A DNA stretch of 19,340 nucleotides from NCBI GenBank assembly GCA_963606545.1, contig CAVCYP010000034.1, forward strand, positions 1 to 19,340. Direction: 5' to 3'. Below, in pieces: positions 8,301 to 15,232 of this stretch; position 1 is the stretch's first letter, and each line of letters begins with the position of its first letter. The notes below the pieces were generated by a model, which did not search any database, was not told the DNA's origin, and saw only the letters and a list, made by a program, of their open reading frames with translations. The DNA comes from UBA9732 sp963606545 (GTDB taxonomy: Bacteria > Spirochaetota > Spirochaetia > Sphaerochaetales > Sphaerochaetaceae). The position numbers and the translations under genes are program-made.

Positions 8301-8851
8301 TGTCAAAGCCCAACAGAATTAAAGAAGGCATAAGATATGACATCATTGGAATGGTCACTGAGGTCAAAGAGTACACTACAAAGGCCGGTGCCAAGATGGG
8401 ACATATTGTGCTGGAAGACTACAATGGAAGACTTGAAGTTACAATTTTTGCTAATCAATGGGCTCTATGCTCCGCAGCAATGGCGGTTGGTAAGGTAATT
8501 GGAGTTCAGGGGAGCTTTAAGACTTTCAATGAGAGGCAGGGGTTCTCTGCCATGAATGTCTACGGAGATCCAAACCAGATTAGGCCTTCAAAAATCAGAA
8601 GGGTGTACGTAGAGATTGATCAACGCTATGGAAATAGGGATGCAATTAGAGAAATGAGGAATACCATACTCAAGTATAGAGGGTCTGCTGAGTTGGTTTT
8701 TGCTGTTTATCCATTTGTTGATGAGGAAGGACAGCTTTCTGGCAAGGTTACAAAAGTTGTTGCAGATTCAAGATTTAACGTTAGTGCAACAAAGGAACTT
8801 TTTGAGGATTTGAAAGCCTGCATGTGTGTATGTGATGTGTACGCAGAATAA
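5378..8851 (+). CDS. dnaE: DNA polymerase III alpha subunit (DnaE type)
   Basis: This is the catalytic subunit of the chromosomal replicase, 1157 residues from the ATG at 5378 (GGAG ten bases upstream; the frame also opens at a TTG at 5360). In order: the N-terminal PHP domain (about 1-270), with the metal-ligand set apparently complete (H6/H8/H10, D41, H42, E67, H86, C136, H175, D203, H205); the palm, with GRGSGAGS (361-368), catalytic D401 and D403 in PDFDIDF, and D564 in KMDFLGLKT; the fingers, with GKKKKKEM; a helix-hairpin-helix (GLAGIKGVGAS, 830-840); the clamp-binding pentapeptide QNFLF (916-920); and an OB fold (about 985-1065). The intact PHP suggests an active 3'-5' proofreading exonuclease or metal-stabilised domain, unlike the eroded E. 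coli version. recG follows after 19 bases. Confidence 0.98.
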   Translation: MTEFVHLHNHTDYSLLDGAASSAKYIAKAKELGMKALAITDHGNMFGVMDFYAACKKADIQPIPGCEFYICPEGMEKKDPSNKRYHLLCLAMNDKGYHNLMELNSVSYLEGFYMKPRIDAKALEEHNEGLICFSACLAGELPQKLLAGDVEGAYETAKWYKEVFGDRYYIEIQNHFIPEEIQVLPQLVKLARDLDIPLVATNDIHYIEKADANAHDILLCIGTGKKQEDTDRMRFQTQEFYMKSGDEMAELFSNYPEAIENTVKVAERCNFEIQFPGPLLPTVDVPPEFKDTKEYLQHLAWTGLERRYPGYKERPEQKEVLEKRLSYELSVILKMDFDGYFLIVRDYIYWAKTHNIPVGAGRGSGAGSLVAYCIDITNVDPIAHDLLFERFLNPSRVSLPDFDIDFCYEGRQTVIDYVTGHYGVDRVGQIATFGTLKAKAVVKDVARVLDIPFDESNKITKFILDALPDEAKEQHISSLLQWSIMQSPELQEIRARGGVYEELFDASLRLENLARHVSTHACGVVIGRTALKDYVPLYRDNATGSISTQYTMTYLEQCGLVKMDFLGLKTLTLLRNTERLIRKKEPNFDLEKIPDGDKETFAMLSKGDSMMVFQLESPGMQKNLRLLEPTRFDELDAMVSLYRPGPMQYIPQYIDSKQGRQPIIYPDPDLEELLKPTYGVIVYQEQVMRVAQIIAGFTLAEADTLRKIMGKKKKKEMPAQREKFIKGAVAMGRDEKHAADIFTMLEPFASYGFNKSHSVCYTVLAYRTAYLKCHYKAEFMAANLTNEIGSGDKYKEYLDYVKSIGIKILPPSINDSDLYFNVVNGELIYGLAGIKGVGASTVQAILDERQANGPYTDFLDFLKRSNQKVLNSGVLEGLINAGAFDSMGFNRPTLLANYEGAIKSVKEDKEAQAFGQNFLFGAEDIGGSSYEMAVQPDYDFIQKLEIEKEYLGFYVSGHPLDKYKTAWENFVKLDLSKPNRIKEGIRYDIIGMVTEVKEYTTKAGAKMGHIVLEDYNGRLEVTIFANQWALCSAAMAVGKVIGVQGSFKTFNERQGFSAMNVYGDPNQIRPSKIRRVYVEIDQRYGNRDAIREMRNTILKYRGSAELVFAVYPFVDEEGQLSGKVTKVVADSRFNVSATKELFEDLKACMCVCDVYAE

Positions 8852-8870
8852 TTAACTTTGGAGGCCGTCT

Positions 8871-10943
8871 TTGTTTGTTTGGCAGTTGACTCAGAGCGTA
8901 GGAGAACTCACTGGGGTTGGGAAAAAGTCTCAAGCAGACTATAACAACCTTGGGGTCTGTACGTTGTGTGATTTAATTTCAATGGTGCCAAGGGGTTATG
9001 AAGACAGAAGCTCTAGAGTTTGCATTGGAACAAATCCGGAGGGCTGTTGGGTTAATACTGTTGTTAGGGTGGAAAGTGTCAGTGCCTTTGGAAAGGGTAG
9101 AAAAGACGTAAAGATTATTGTTAGAGATCAGCTGAACAACCAAAAAGCTTTTCTAATGGGCTTTAACAGGACTTTCCTCTTGAAAACCATCTATCCTGGG
9201 GCTTTTTATCACCTGTATGCCAATGTTAGTTTGTATGGCACGGCCCTTCAGGCAACGCAGTTTGAACTTACTCCAATGAGAGAGGAGGTGGTTTATGATG
9301 AAACTGCCGTGGGCCTTGCTCTAAATGGTGGAATTCTTCCAATTTACAGTCTAAGTGGTTCGCTTACTCAAAAAAGTATAAGACGGGATGTTAAGGCCTC
9401 CCTTGCTAGAGCCAAAGATATTGAGGATGAGCTACCTCAGTCTATAATGGAAAAATATAAGCTCATGCCTTTGAAACAGGCTCTACGGGAGATTCATTTT
9501 CCGTCTAATGAGGCTGCTCTCAAAGGGGCAAGAAGGTCTTTAGCCTACAGAGAAGTCTTTTATCTTCAACTTCAGGCCAAAAGAAAGCCGGAAACGGTTA
9601 AGTCAAAAGTTCCAATTCCGGCAGCAATAGGACTGGCTGAGCAACATTTTATTTCATCTTTGCCCTTTGAACTTACAACTGACCAGGTGAAGGTGCTCAG
9701 TGAAATAAGAGCTGATATGGCCAAAGCAGAGAACATGAACAGGCTTTTACAGGGGGATGTTGGTTCTGGTAAGACCCTTGTGGCCTGGGTTAGTGCCCTT
9801 CATGTTATTAGTCAGGGCCATCAGGTGGCTTTTATGGCTCCAACGGAGCTTCTTGCAAGGCAGCATGCACAGGTTGCGGATTCGCTGTTGCGTAAAACTG
9901 GGGTGCGCATTGCCTATTTGGATGGTGAAGTTCATGGAAAGCCAAGAGAAGCGCTGTTAAAGGAGTTGGCTCAAGGGAATATCGACTTACTGATTGGTAC
10001 GCACGCGCTGTTTTCTAAGGATGTGCAGTATAAAAGTCTCAGATATGTGATAATTGATGAGCAGCATAGATTTGGCGTGGAGCAGAGAGAGGCGCTTTTG
10101 GCTAAGGGGATTCAGCCGGATGTCTTGCTTATGACGGCAACTCCAATTCCAAGGACGCTTGCACTTACCGTTTTTGGTAATCTAAATGTTTCTACCATCA
10201 AGACAATGCCTAAGGGGCGACTTCCAATTGTTACATACCTTGTGGAGGAGACTAAGCGGGATGAGATGTATAGGGCGGTTGGCGTTGAGTTGCAGCGGGG
10301 TCATCAGGCTTATTTTGTGTATCCGCGTATTGATGATGAGGGCAATTCTGATATCAGAGATGTTCAGTCAATGTATGAGTTTCTCTCTAGGGTAAAATAT
10401 CCTAACTTTAAGGGGGCTTTGATTCACAGTAGGCTTCCAGATGAGGAAAAGTTGCAAACGTTGGACTCTTTTTCCAGTGGGAAGCTCAATTTTCTTGTTT
10501 CCACGTCTGTGGTTGAGGTTGGAATTGACGTGCCTAATGCCACCTGCATGGTGATTGAGCATTCGGAGCTCTTTGGGCTTTCTGCTTTGCATCAGCTTAG
10601 GGGAAGAGTTGGAAGAAGCAGCCTTCAAAGCTGGTGTTTTTTGGCTTATGAGCCTACAATATCGGAGGATGGGAAAAGAAGACTTTCAGTATTAAAGCGC
10701 ACAAATGATGGCTTTGAGATTGCTGAAGAGGACTTAAAAATTAGAGGCCCTGGCGAGCTTGCTGGCTTAAGACAAAGTGGCTTTTTGCATCTAAAGTATG
10801 CAAATTTGGAAAGCGATGTTTCTATGATGTCTTATGCAAGAGACGATGTCTCAGAAATTTTGGCAAAAGATCCGGGGCTGTTGGATATGGACCATTCTGT
10901 TATTAGACAAGTACTTAAGTATAAGGAAAAGGGAGGAGAGTAA
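8871..10943 (+). CDS. recG: ATP-dependent DNA helicase RecG
   Basis: RecG is a double-stranded DNA translocase that remodels stalled replication forks and Holliday junctions. The 690-residue product has the N-terminal wedge/OB domain (MVPRGYEDRS near residue 38) and then the helicase domains: Walker A GDVGSGKT (295-302), APTELLARQH (323-332), Walker B-like DEQHRFGVEQ (396-405), TATPIPRTL (422-430), and the C-terminal motifs STSVVEVGIDVPNA and QLRGRVGRSS with the TRG-type tail. Length is normal. The start is a TTG at 8871, preceded by a perfect GGAGG six bases upstream, and no later start fits better. It lies 19 bases after dnaE and two bases before the next gene, so it is probably co-transcribed with dnaE. 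Confidence 0.97.
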   Translation: MFVWQLTQSVGELTGVGKKSQADYNNLGVCTLCDLISMVPRGYEDRSSRVCIGTNPEGCWVNTVVRVESVSAFGKGRKDVKIIVRDQLNNQKAFLMGFNRTFLLKTIYPGAFYHLYANVSLYGTALQATQFELTPMREEVVYDETAVGLALNGGILPIYSLSGSLTQKSIRRDVKASLARAKDIEDELPQSIMEKYKLMPLKQALREIHFPSNEAALKGARRSLAYREVFYLQLQAKRKPETVKSKVPIPAAIGLAEQHFISSLPFELTTDQVKVLSEIRADMAKAENMNRLLQGDVGSGKTLVAWVSALHVISQGHQVAFMAPTELLARQHAQVADSLLRKTGVRIAYLDGEVHGKPREALLKELAQGNIDLLIGTHALFSKDVQYKSLRYVIIDEQHRFGVEQREALLAKGIQPDVLLMTATPIPRTLALTVFGNLNVSTIKTMPKGRLPIVTYLVEETKRDEMYRAVGVELQRGHQAYFVYPRIDDEGNSDIRDVQSMYEFLSRVKYPNFKGALIHSRLPDEEKLQTLDSFSSGKLNFLVSTSVVEVGIDVPNATCMVIEHSELFGLSALHQLRGRVGRSSLQSWCFLAYEPTISEDGKRRLSVLKRTNDGFEIAEEDLKIRGPGELAGLRQSGFLHLKYANLESDVSMMSYARDDVSEILAKDPGLLDMDHSVIRQVLKYKEKGGE

Positions 10944-10945
10944 GG

Positions 10946-11134
10946 GTGTCGTACGAAGATGATCTTCAAATGCATTTTGTAGATATTGGTGTAAAAGAAG
11001 GAGAGCAGAGAGGCCGGCTTCAGGCTTATACGGACATTGCTAAAAGAATGCGTTCGCTAGGTTTGTCAGAACCAAAGATTGCTCAATTGATGGGCCTGAC
11101 AGAAGAGCAGGTTAAAGGCTTTCTTTCTTGCTGA
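10946..11134 (+). CDS. Small protein resembling the C-terminal tail of Rpn/PD-(D/E)XK transposase-nucleases
   Basis: This 62-residue charged protein starts at a GTG (10946) with GGAGG nine bases upstream, and begins two bases after recG. The sequence GVKEGEQRGRLQAYTDIAKR followed by LGLSEPKIAQLMGLTEEQV matches the style of the C-terminal tail of Rpn family recombination-promoting nucleases: an EG-rich helix, then a short helix-turn-helix-like unit. The PD-(D/E)XK nuclease domain is absent; upstream is recG with no trace of it. It may be a decayed nuclease tail or a domesticated tail acting as a small regulator or DNA-binding partner. The good ribosome site and intact frame favour real expression. 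Function is unassigned. Confidence 0.65.
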   Translation: MSYEDDLQMHFVDIGVKEGEQRGRLQAYTDIAKRMRSLGLSEPKIAQLMGLTEEQVKGFLSC

Positions 11135-11139
11135 TGTTG

Positions 11140-11168
11140 TTCACAAAATACAGTTGTAATGGTATTCT
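11140..11168 (+). promoter_or_regulatory. Promoter with extended -10 for the xanthine-dehydrogenase-like operon
   Basis: TTCACA (11140-11145), a 17-base spacer and TATTCT (11163-11168) are preceded by a TG one base upstream of the -10, as in extended -10 promoters. The expected start, about seven bases after the -10, falls at 11175, exactly on the ATG of the next gene. That gene has no clear Shine-Dalgarno sequence, so the mRNA may be leaderless. Confidence 0.5.
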
Positions 11169-11174
11169 AGAGTT

Positions 11175-13184
11175 ATGCTTGAACAGAGCGAAATTTTTGA
11201 ACTAAATAGAAAATATCTCGTTGGTAGAGTGGTTTGCTCAACTGTTGCAAAGGCGCATATTGCGGCTATTGAAATTCCGTCTGATAGAAGGTATCCAGAT
11301 ATTACCGTAGTTTATGCAACTGATTTGGGGTCCTGCAATTATGTAGAAGTAATGGATGAAAAAGTTCCAATTCTTGCCTCAGATGAGATTTCTTATGAAG
11401 GTCAGCCGGTTATGGCTGTTTTTGGTCCAGAATCTGAAGATGTTGAACTTTTTTGTAAGGAAGTGAAGATTTCTTACAAAATTGATCCTGAAACGGAGGC
11501 TTCTGCAGCGCAGAGCAACGGAACGCAGGTCTTTGGCGAGCCTTTTTACACTTCTCTTGGAGATGTTAATGAATATTTTGTCCAAGGCGCAAAGACAGTG
11601 AAGTCTACTTTTTCAGTAGCAGCGCATGAGAGTTCTCTTTTGGGAGGACAGAGGATTTTTGCAGTCTTGGAAAACGGGGTGATGAACCTTCAGCTAGAGA
11701 CTCAGTGGCCGGTTAATGTGAGAAAGTCCGTTGCAAATGCGTTGGGATTTCCGCTTGATAAGGTCTGTGTCTATGCTCAACCTAACGTGGCCTCTTATGA
11801 CCAATTTATCTTCAGTCCTACAATTCTTTCCTGTTTAGCAGCCGTTGCCGCAGAGAAAACTAACAGTCCTGTTCAAATTTGTGCACCGCTTGTGTCGTAT
11901 CAGCCAGGACTGAACTTTAAATTTGAGTCTGTTGTAAATCATGCTGATGGCTGTGTTGCTGGCCGTTTTAACTGTACCGTAGACATGGGAGCTTTTCCAA
12001 TCTTCACTCAGGAAGTTATCAACAATATTCTAGCGGGGCTTGTGCCGGTTTATCCAATGAAAGCCTTAGAAGTGAAGATTACAATTGTAAAAAGCTCGTC
12101 AGCTCCGGCAAATTTCTTTGGGGATTTAGGTTTTGCAATGGCTCAGGCCGCAAGTGAAAACCATTTTACCCAGGTAGCTCTTGCACTTGGCAAACAACCG
12201 GGAACTTGGCGTCTTGAGCTTCTCAAAGCTTGTGGAAAAGTGGGCCCGGCAATGAGTGAAAGAGTCAGAAAATCTACTGGCTTTGAGAATTTATCGGCCA
12301 CGTTGGAGAACGTAATTACGGACTCTTGGTATCCCAGAAAGAGTGCAGCAAATACACAAAAGAGCCTCTTTGGAATTAAGGTCAATCCACTTGTAAACTA
12401 CTCCAAGGGAATTGGTATTGCAACGGGTGAAGGCATCATGGGATTTTCTCAGAAATTCAATGTTGCAATGAAGTATTCTCTTGCCGTTACGTTGACAGAA
12501 GAAAACAAAGTGATAGTCAATACTGGCATTCAGGCCGGAAAAAACATTATATTGATCTGGAAACAGGCCATCAAACAGTACTTAGATGTCCCTGAAGACG
12601 ACATCTCTTTTATGGATATCAACGACCCTAAAATCATTGATATTGGTCCAAACGTCCTATCCAGAAAAATGGGAATTGTGACCCGTCTTCTCATCCAAGC
12701 TTGCAGCGAAATTTCGCGCAAAAAGGAATTTTCTCGCCTCCCTATCACCGTTACGGCCACCTCTGAACCCGATGAATCCGATATTTACTACCAATGTTCC
12801 TGCTTTGGTTCTGTTGCCGTTGAACTGCATGTGGATACCGTCACTTTGTGTCCTGTAATTGATAAGGTTTGGGCAAGATTCCACATGGGGCATGTTTATG
12901 ACAAGCAAAAGCTAATAAATAGAGCGCGTCTTTCAATTTTCACTGTAATTTCTGAAGTTTTCCCAAATATTTCTTGGCAATTTAACATTGACCTTAAGGT
13001 GATTGAAGATGACAACTTTGGACAGTCTTCAATCACTTCCGCTATAAGAGGCCTGACAATTTCTGCCCTAATTGGCGCTATTTCTCAGGCCTTAGGTCGC
13101 AATGTAAACTTCCTGCCCATCAAGGAAACCGATATTCTTAATCTTTTGAAGAAGCCGGAGGTCAGTGATGAAACTAAATTGTAA
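11175..13184 (+). CDS. Xanthine dehydrogenase/aldehyde oxidase family, degenerate molybdenum-binding subunit
   Basis: This 669-residue protein aligns along its length with the large subunit of molybdenum hydroxylases: an N-terminal a/b-hammerhead part (residues 15-85, with LVGRVVCSTVAKAHIAAIE and ASDEISYEGQPVMAVF) followed by the molybdopterin domains (QWPVNVRKSVANALGFPLDKV at 177-197). It is shorter than the usual 750-780 residues, and the cofactor motifs are changed. GGGFGGK is VASYDQF (205-211), the RGFG loop is NFFGD (313-317), GQG is AGK (454-456), and the catalytic glutamate of GE-P-P near the C-terminus is Q617. Hydroxylase activity is therefore doubtful. The protein may be a structural partner of the FeS and FAD subunits that follow. 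Its last 17 bases overlap the FeS gene. There is no Shine-Dalgarno sequence and a leaderless start is possible. Confidence 0.85.
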   Translation: MLEQSEIFELNRKYLVGRVVCSTVAKAHIAAIEIPSDRRYPDITVVYATDLGSCNYVEVMDEKVPILASDEISYEGQPVMAVFGPESEDVELFCKEVKISYKIDPETEASAAQSNGTQVFGEPFYTSLGDVNEYFVQGAKTVKSTFSVAAHESSLLGGQRIFAVLENGVMNLQLETQWPVNVRKSVANALGFPLDKVCVYAQPNVASYDQFIFSPTILSCLAAVAAEKTNSPVQICAPLVSYQPGLNFKFESVVNHADGCVAGRFNCTVDMGAFPIFTQEVINNILAGLVPVYPMKALEVKITIVKSSSAPANFFGDLGFAMAQAASENHFTQVALALGKQPGTWRLELLKACGKVGPAMSERVRKSTGFENLSATLENVITDSWYPRKSAANTQKSLFGIKVNPLVNYSKGIGIATGEGIMGFSQKFNVAMKYSLAVTLTEENKVIVNTGIQAGKNIILIWKQAIKQYLDVPEDDISFMDINDPKIIDIGPNVLSRKMGIVTRLLIQACSEISRKKEFSRLPITVTATSEPDESDIYYQCSCFGSVAVELHVDTVTLCPVIDKVWARFHMGHVYDKQKLINRARLSIFTVISEVFPNISWQFNIDLKVIEDDNFGQSSITSAIRGLTISALIGAISQALGRNVNFLPIKETDILNLLKKPEVSDETKL

Positions 13185-13761
13185 TATTAACGGTTCTTCT
13201 GTTTCTTTGGTTGTTAACTCAGATAAACCGCTGAGTTTCATTTTAAAGGATATGATTCCAACCTTTGCTGATAATAACCAGTGCTTAGGTGCAGAATGCG
13301 GAAACTGCATTGTGCTTTTAAATGGAGAAGCAACTTTAAGTTGCCTTGTTCCTGCTTTTAGGCTATCTGGTTGTACTGTATTGACTTATGATGGTTTTAA
13401 GAAGACCAGATTCTTTCATGATATAGAAAGAGCTTATGCAGACATTGGTAATCAGCCCTGTCCACAGTGCTATGCTTCTAAGACTATTTTGATTGAGTCC
13501 TTGCTAATTAAAATGGATAAAGAAATGCAGAACCGGAAGGACATAACTGATTCCAACAGAAGAAGTTTTTCTATGCAAATGGCTTCAAGTGCAAACGAAC
13601 AGGCCGCAAGAAACCGTGCCGGAGGCGGTTCAATTGACCCACAGGTCATTGCTCAGGAATTTGCAATGTGTAAGTGTCAGTGTATTGAACTCTCAGAAAT
13701 TGAAAAAATAATTAACTTGGCTTACAAGTATAGGAGTAGACGCCGTGCTAGAAGGTCTTAG
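13168..13761 (+). CDS. Xanthine dehydrogenase family 2Fe-2S subunit with an extra linker
   Basis: This 197-residue electron-transfer subunit of a molybdenum-hydroxylase-type complex has both clusters' ligands. The plant-ferredoxin-type cluster has C39, C44, C47 and C59; the helical-domain cluster has C98 and C101 (PCPQC in place of CGFC) and C168 and C170 (CKC). The stretch between C101 and C168 is about 66 residues, roughly twice the usual spacing. It contains a low-complexity charged and SQ-rich segment (about 117-155). The C-terminus is arginine-rich where it overlaps the next gene. The ATG at 13168 has GGAGG six bases upstream; the GTG three bases earlier is less likely. It overlaps the upstream gene by 17 bases and the FAD gene by 17, implying translational coupling. 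Intact ligands suggest the clusters are still needed. Confidence 0.88.
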   Translation: MKLNCNINGSSVSLVVNSDKPLSFILKDMIPTFADNNQCLGAECGNCIVLLNGEATLSCLVPAFRLSGCTVLTYDGFKKTRFFHDIERAYADIGNQPCPQCYASKTILIESLLIKMDKEMQNRKDITDSNRRSFSMQMASSANEQAARNRAGGGSIDPQVIAQEFAMCKCQCIELSEIEKIINLAYKYRSRRRARRS

Positions 13762-14626
13762 GTCTCCAACAGTATTTTTCCCAAAAACAATAAATGAAGC
13801 TGTTGCTTTTAAGCTCAAGAATCCAAACGCCGTGTTTTGGGCCGGTGGCACATATCTTATGAGCCGTCCAGATTTTTATCCAAGTACTACCCAAAAAGAC
13901 ATCATTTCCTTGAAAGGACTGCCAGATTTAACAAAAATCTATCATGCGGACAGGTTTATTGAAGCTGGTTCTATGGTGACAATCCAACAGCTGATTAATG
14001 TGGTAGGTTATTCGTTTTCAAAAGAACTGGATGCTGCAATGCTTTCAATTGGAAGTTCTCTGATTAGAAATCAAGCTACAATTGGTGGTGCCTTGTGCTC
14101 AAAGGATATGAGATTCTCTTTATGCTGTATTTTGGCTACGCTCAATGCTCAGGCTGAAATTAAGATGATAAACAAGAAGTCTCCTACCAGATGGGTTGCA
14201 ATTTCTAAGCTTTATGACAGAAAAGGAAGCTTTATTTATGCAAATGATGCGCTTTTGACTAAGGTTAGGATTCCTTCTGATTCAAAACAAAATAAGGTTT
14301 TCAAAACCATTGGTTCTCCGGTACACCGGCCACAAGAATCTGTAATCTTTGGACTTCAGTATTCTACAAACCAGGCAAACATTACGCTTCCTAATATGTG
14401 TATTGTGTTTCCTTCTTCGTGTTTTTATATGTCGCAAGTCTTTGATAATCTTATTTCTACTATAAACTTACCACTTACAACCGATAGAATTAAGAAGTTG
14501 TCTAGAAGCTTGGCTACTGAACTTAAGTCTGCGGCTTTAAATGCAACGCCAATTCAGATTGAGAGGGCCTCAAGACTGTTTGAGGTGGTTCTCAACGATA
14601 TTAATACTGCTTATCTGGAAGGCTAA
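13745..14626 (+). CDS. Xanthine dehydrogenase family FAD-binding subunit
   Basis: This 293-residue protein is of the FAD_binding_5/CO-dehydrogenase flavoprotein-C type. It shows AGGTYLM (33-39), corresponding to the AGGTDL pyrophosphate loop, and IGSSLIRNQATIGGAL (102-117), corresponding to the IRNxGTIGGNL flavin motif, so FAD binding is plausible. The C-terminal domain is recognisable but divergent. The start is a GTG at 13745 with AGGAG eight bases upstream, inside the end of the FeS gene. In the family this subunit takes electrons from the 2Fe-2S clusters and hands them to NAD+ or another acceptor. With a large subunit that seems unable to bind molybdopterin, the trio may form an iron-sulfur flavoprotein with another job. 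rsmD follows after 21 bases. Confidence 0.86.
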   Translation: MLEGLRSPTVFFPKTINEAVAFKLKNPNAVFWAGGTYLMSRPDFYPSTTQKDIISLKGLPDLTKIYHADRFIEAGSMVTIQQLINVVGYSFSKELDAAMLSIGSSLIRNQATIGGALCSKDMRFSLCCILATLNAQAEIKMINKKSPTRWVAISKLYDRKGSFIYANDALLTKVRIPSDSKQNKVFKTIGSPVHRPQESVIFGLQYSTNQANITLPNMCIVFPSSCFYMSQVFDNLISTINLPLTTDRIKKLSRSLATELKSAALNATPIQIERASRLFEVVLNDINTAYLEG

Positions 14627-14647
14627 GTAGAGAAGCTAGGGGGCTGT

Positions 14648-15232
14648 ATGCTTACAATGAGAATTACTGGTGGTAAATACTGTGGAAGAAAGGTCATTAT
14701 TCCAACAGGAGAGTTGGAAATCCGGCCTGCCATGGATAGAATGAGGGAATCTCTTTTTTCAATTCTTGGCCCCCTTGATGGTGTTAGTTTTTGTGACTTG
14801 TTCTCTGGTAGTGGTTGCCTTGGTCTAGAGGCAGCTTCCCGTGGTGCAACACTGGTTCATTTGGTTGAAATGGACAGAGCAAAAAAAGAGATAATGGAGA
14901 AAAATATTTCTTGGGCGTTGGAGGGCTGTGATATTCAAATTTTCTTTTCCAATGTCCTAAAATTCATACCTACCTCAAGAATTCAGTATGATATTGTCTA
15001 TGCAGACCCTCCTTTTCCTATGTCAAAGAAAACTCAGCTGGCTGAACTTGTGGACCGCAGAAAGATGGTTAAGCCAGATGGCCTTTTTATTATTCACTTC
15101 CCAAGTCCTGAGGAGCCACAGTGGCCGGAGCGTTTTGGCTCGCTACATTTGGTGGATACGAGAAAGTACGGAAGAAACATGCTGAAGTTTTATAAGAATG
15201 AAGGGACTGAGACTGAGGTGAGCAATGGATAA
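14648..15232 (+). CDS. rsmD: 16S rRNA (guanine-966-N2)-methyltransferase RsmD
   Basis: This SAM-dependent enzyme methylates G966 of 16S rRNA in the small ribosomal subunit. The 194-residue product has the whole family pattern: MRITGGKYCGRK at the start, RPAMDRMRESLFSIL (26-40), SAM-binding DLFSGSGCLGLEAASRGA (50-67), VEMD (73-76), catalytic DPPF (120-123) and the C-terminal RKYGRNMLKFY. I used the ATG at 14648, preceded by an AGGGGG tract. The ATG at 14657 starts exactly at the conserved sequence and is an equally fair choice. The gene overlaps ligA by eight bases. Confidence 0.95.
   Translation: MLTMRITGGKYCGRKVIIPTGELEIRPAMDRMRESLFSILGPLDGVSFCDLFSGSGCLGLEAASRGATLVHLVEMDRAKKEIMEKNISWALEGCDIQIFFSNVLKFIPTSRIQYDIVYADPPFPMSKKTQLAELVDRRKMVKPDGLFIIHFPSPEEPQWPERFGSLHLVDTRKYGRNMLKFYKNEGTETEVSNG

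Noticed and set aside
11175..13184. Active selenium- or molybdenum-dependent xanthine dehydrogenase
   Set aside because: Catalytic glutamate and cofactor motifs look replaced, so naming a xanthine substrate would overstate what the sequence shows.
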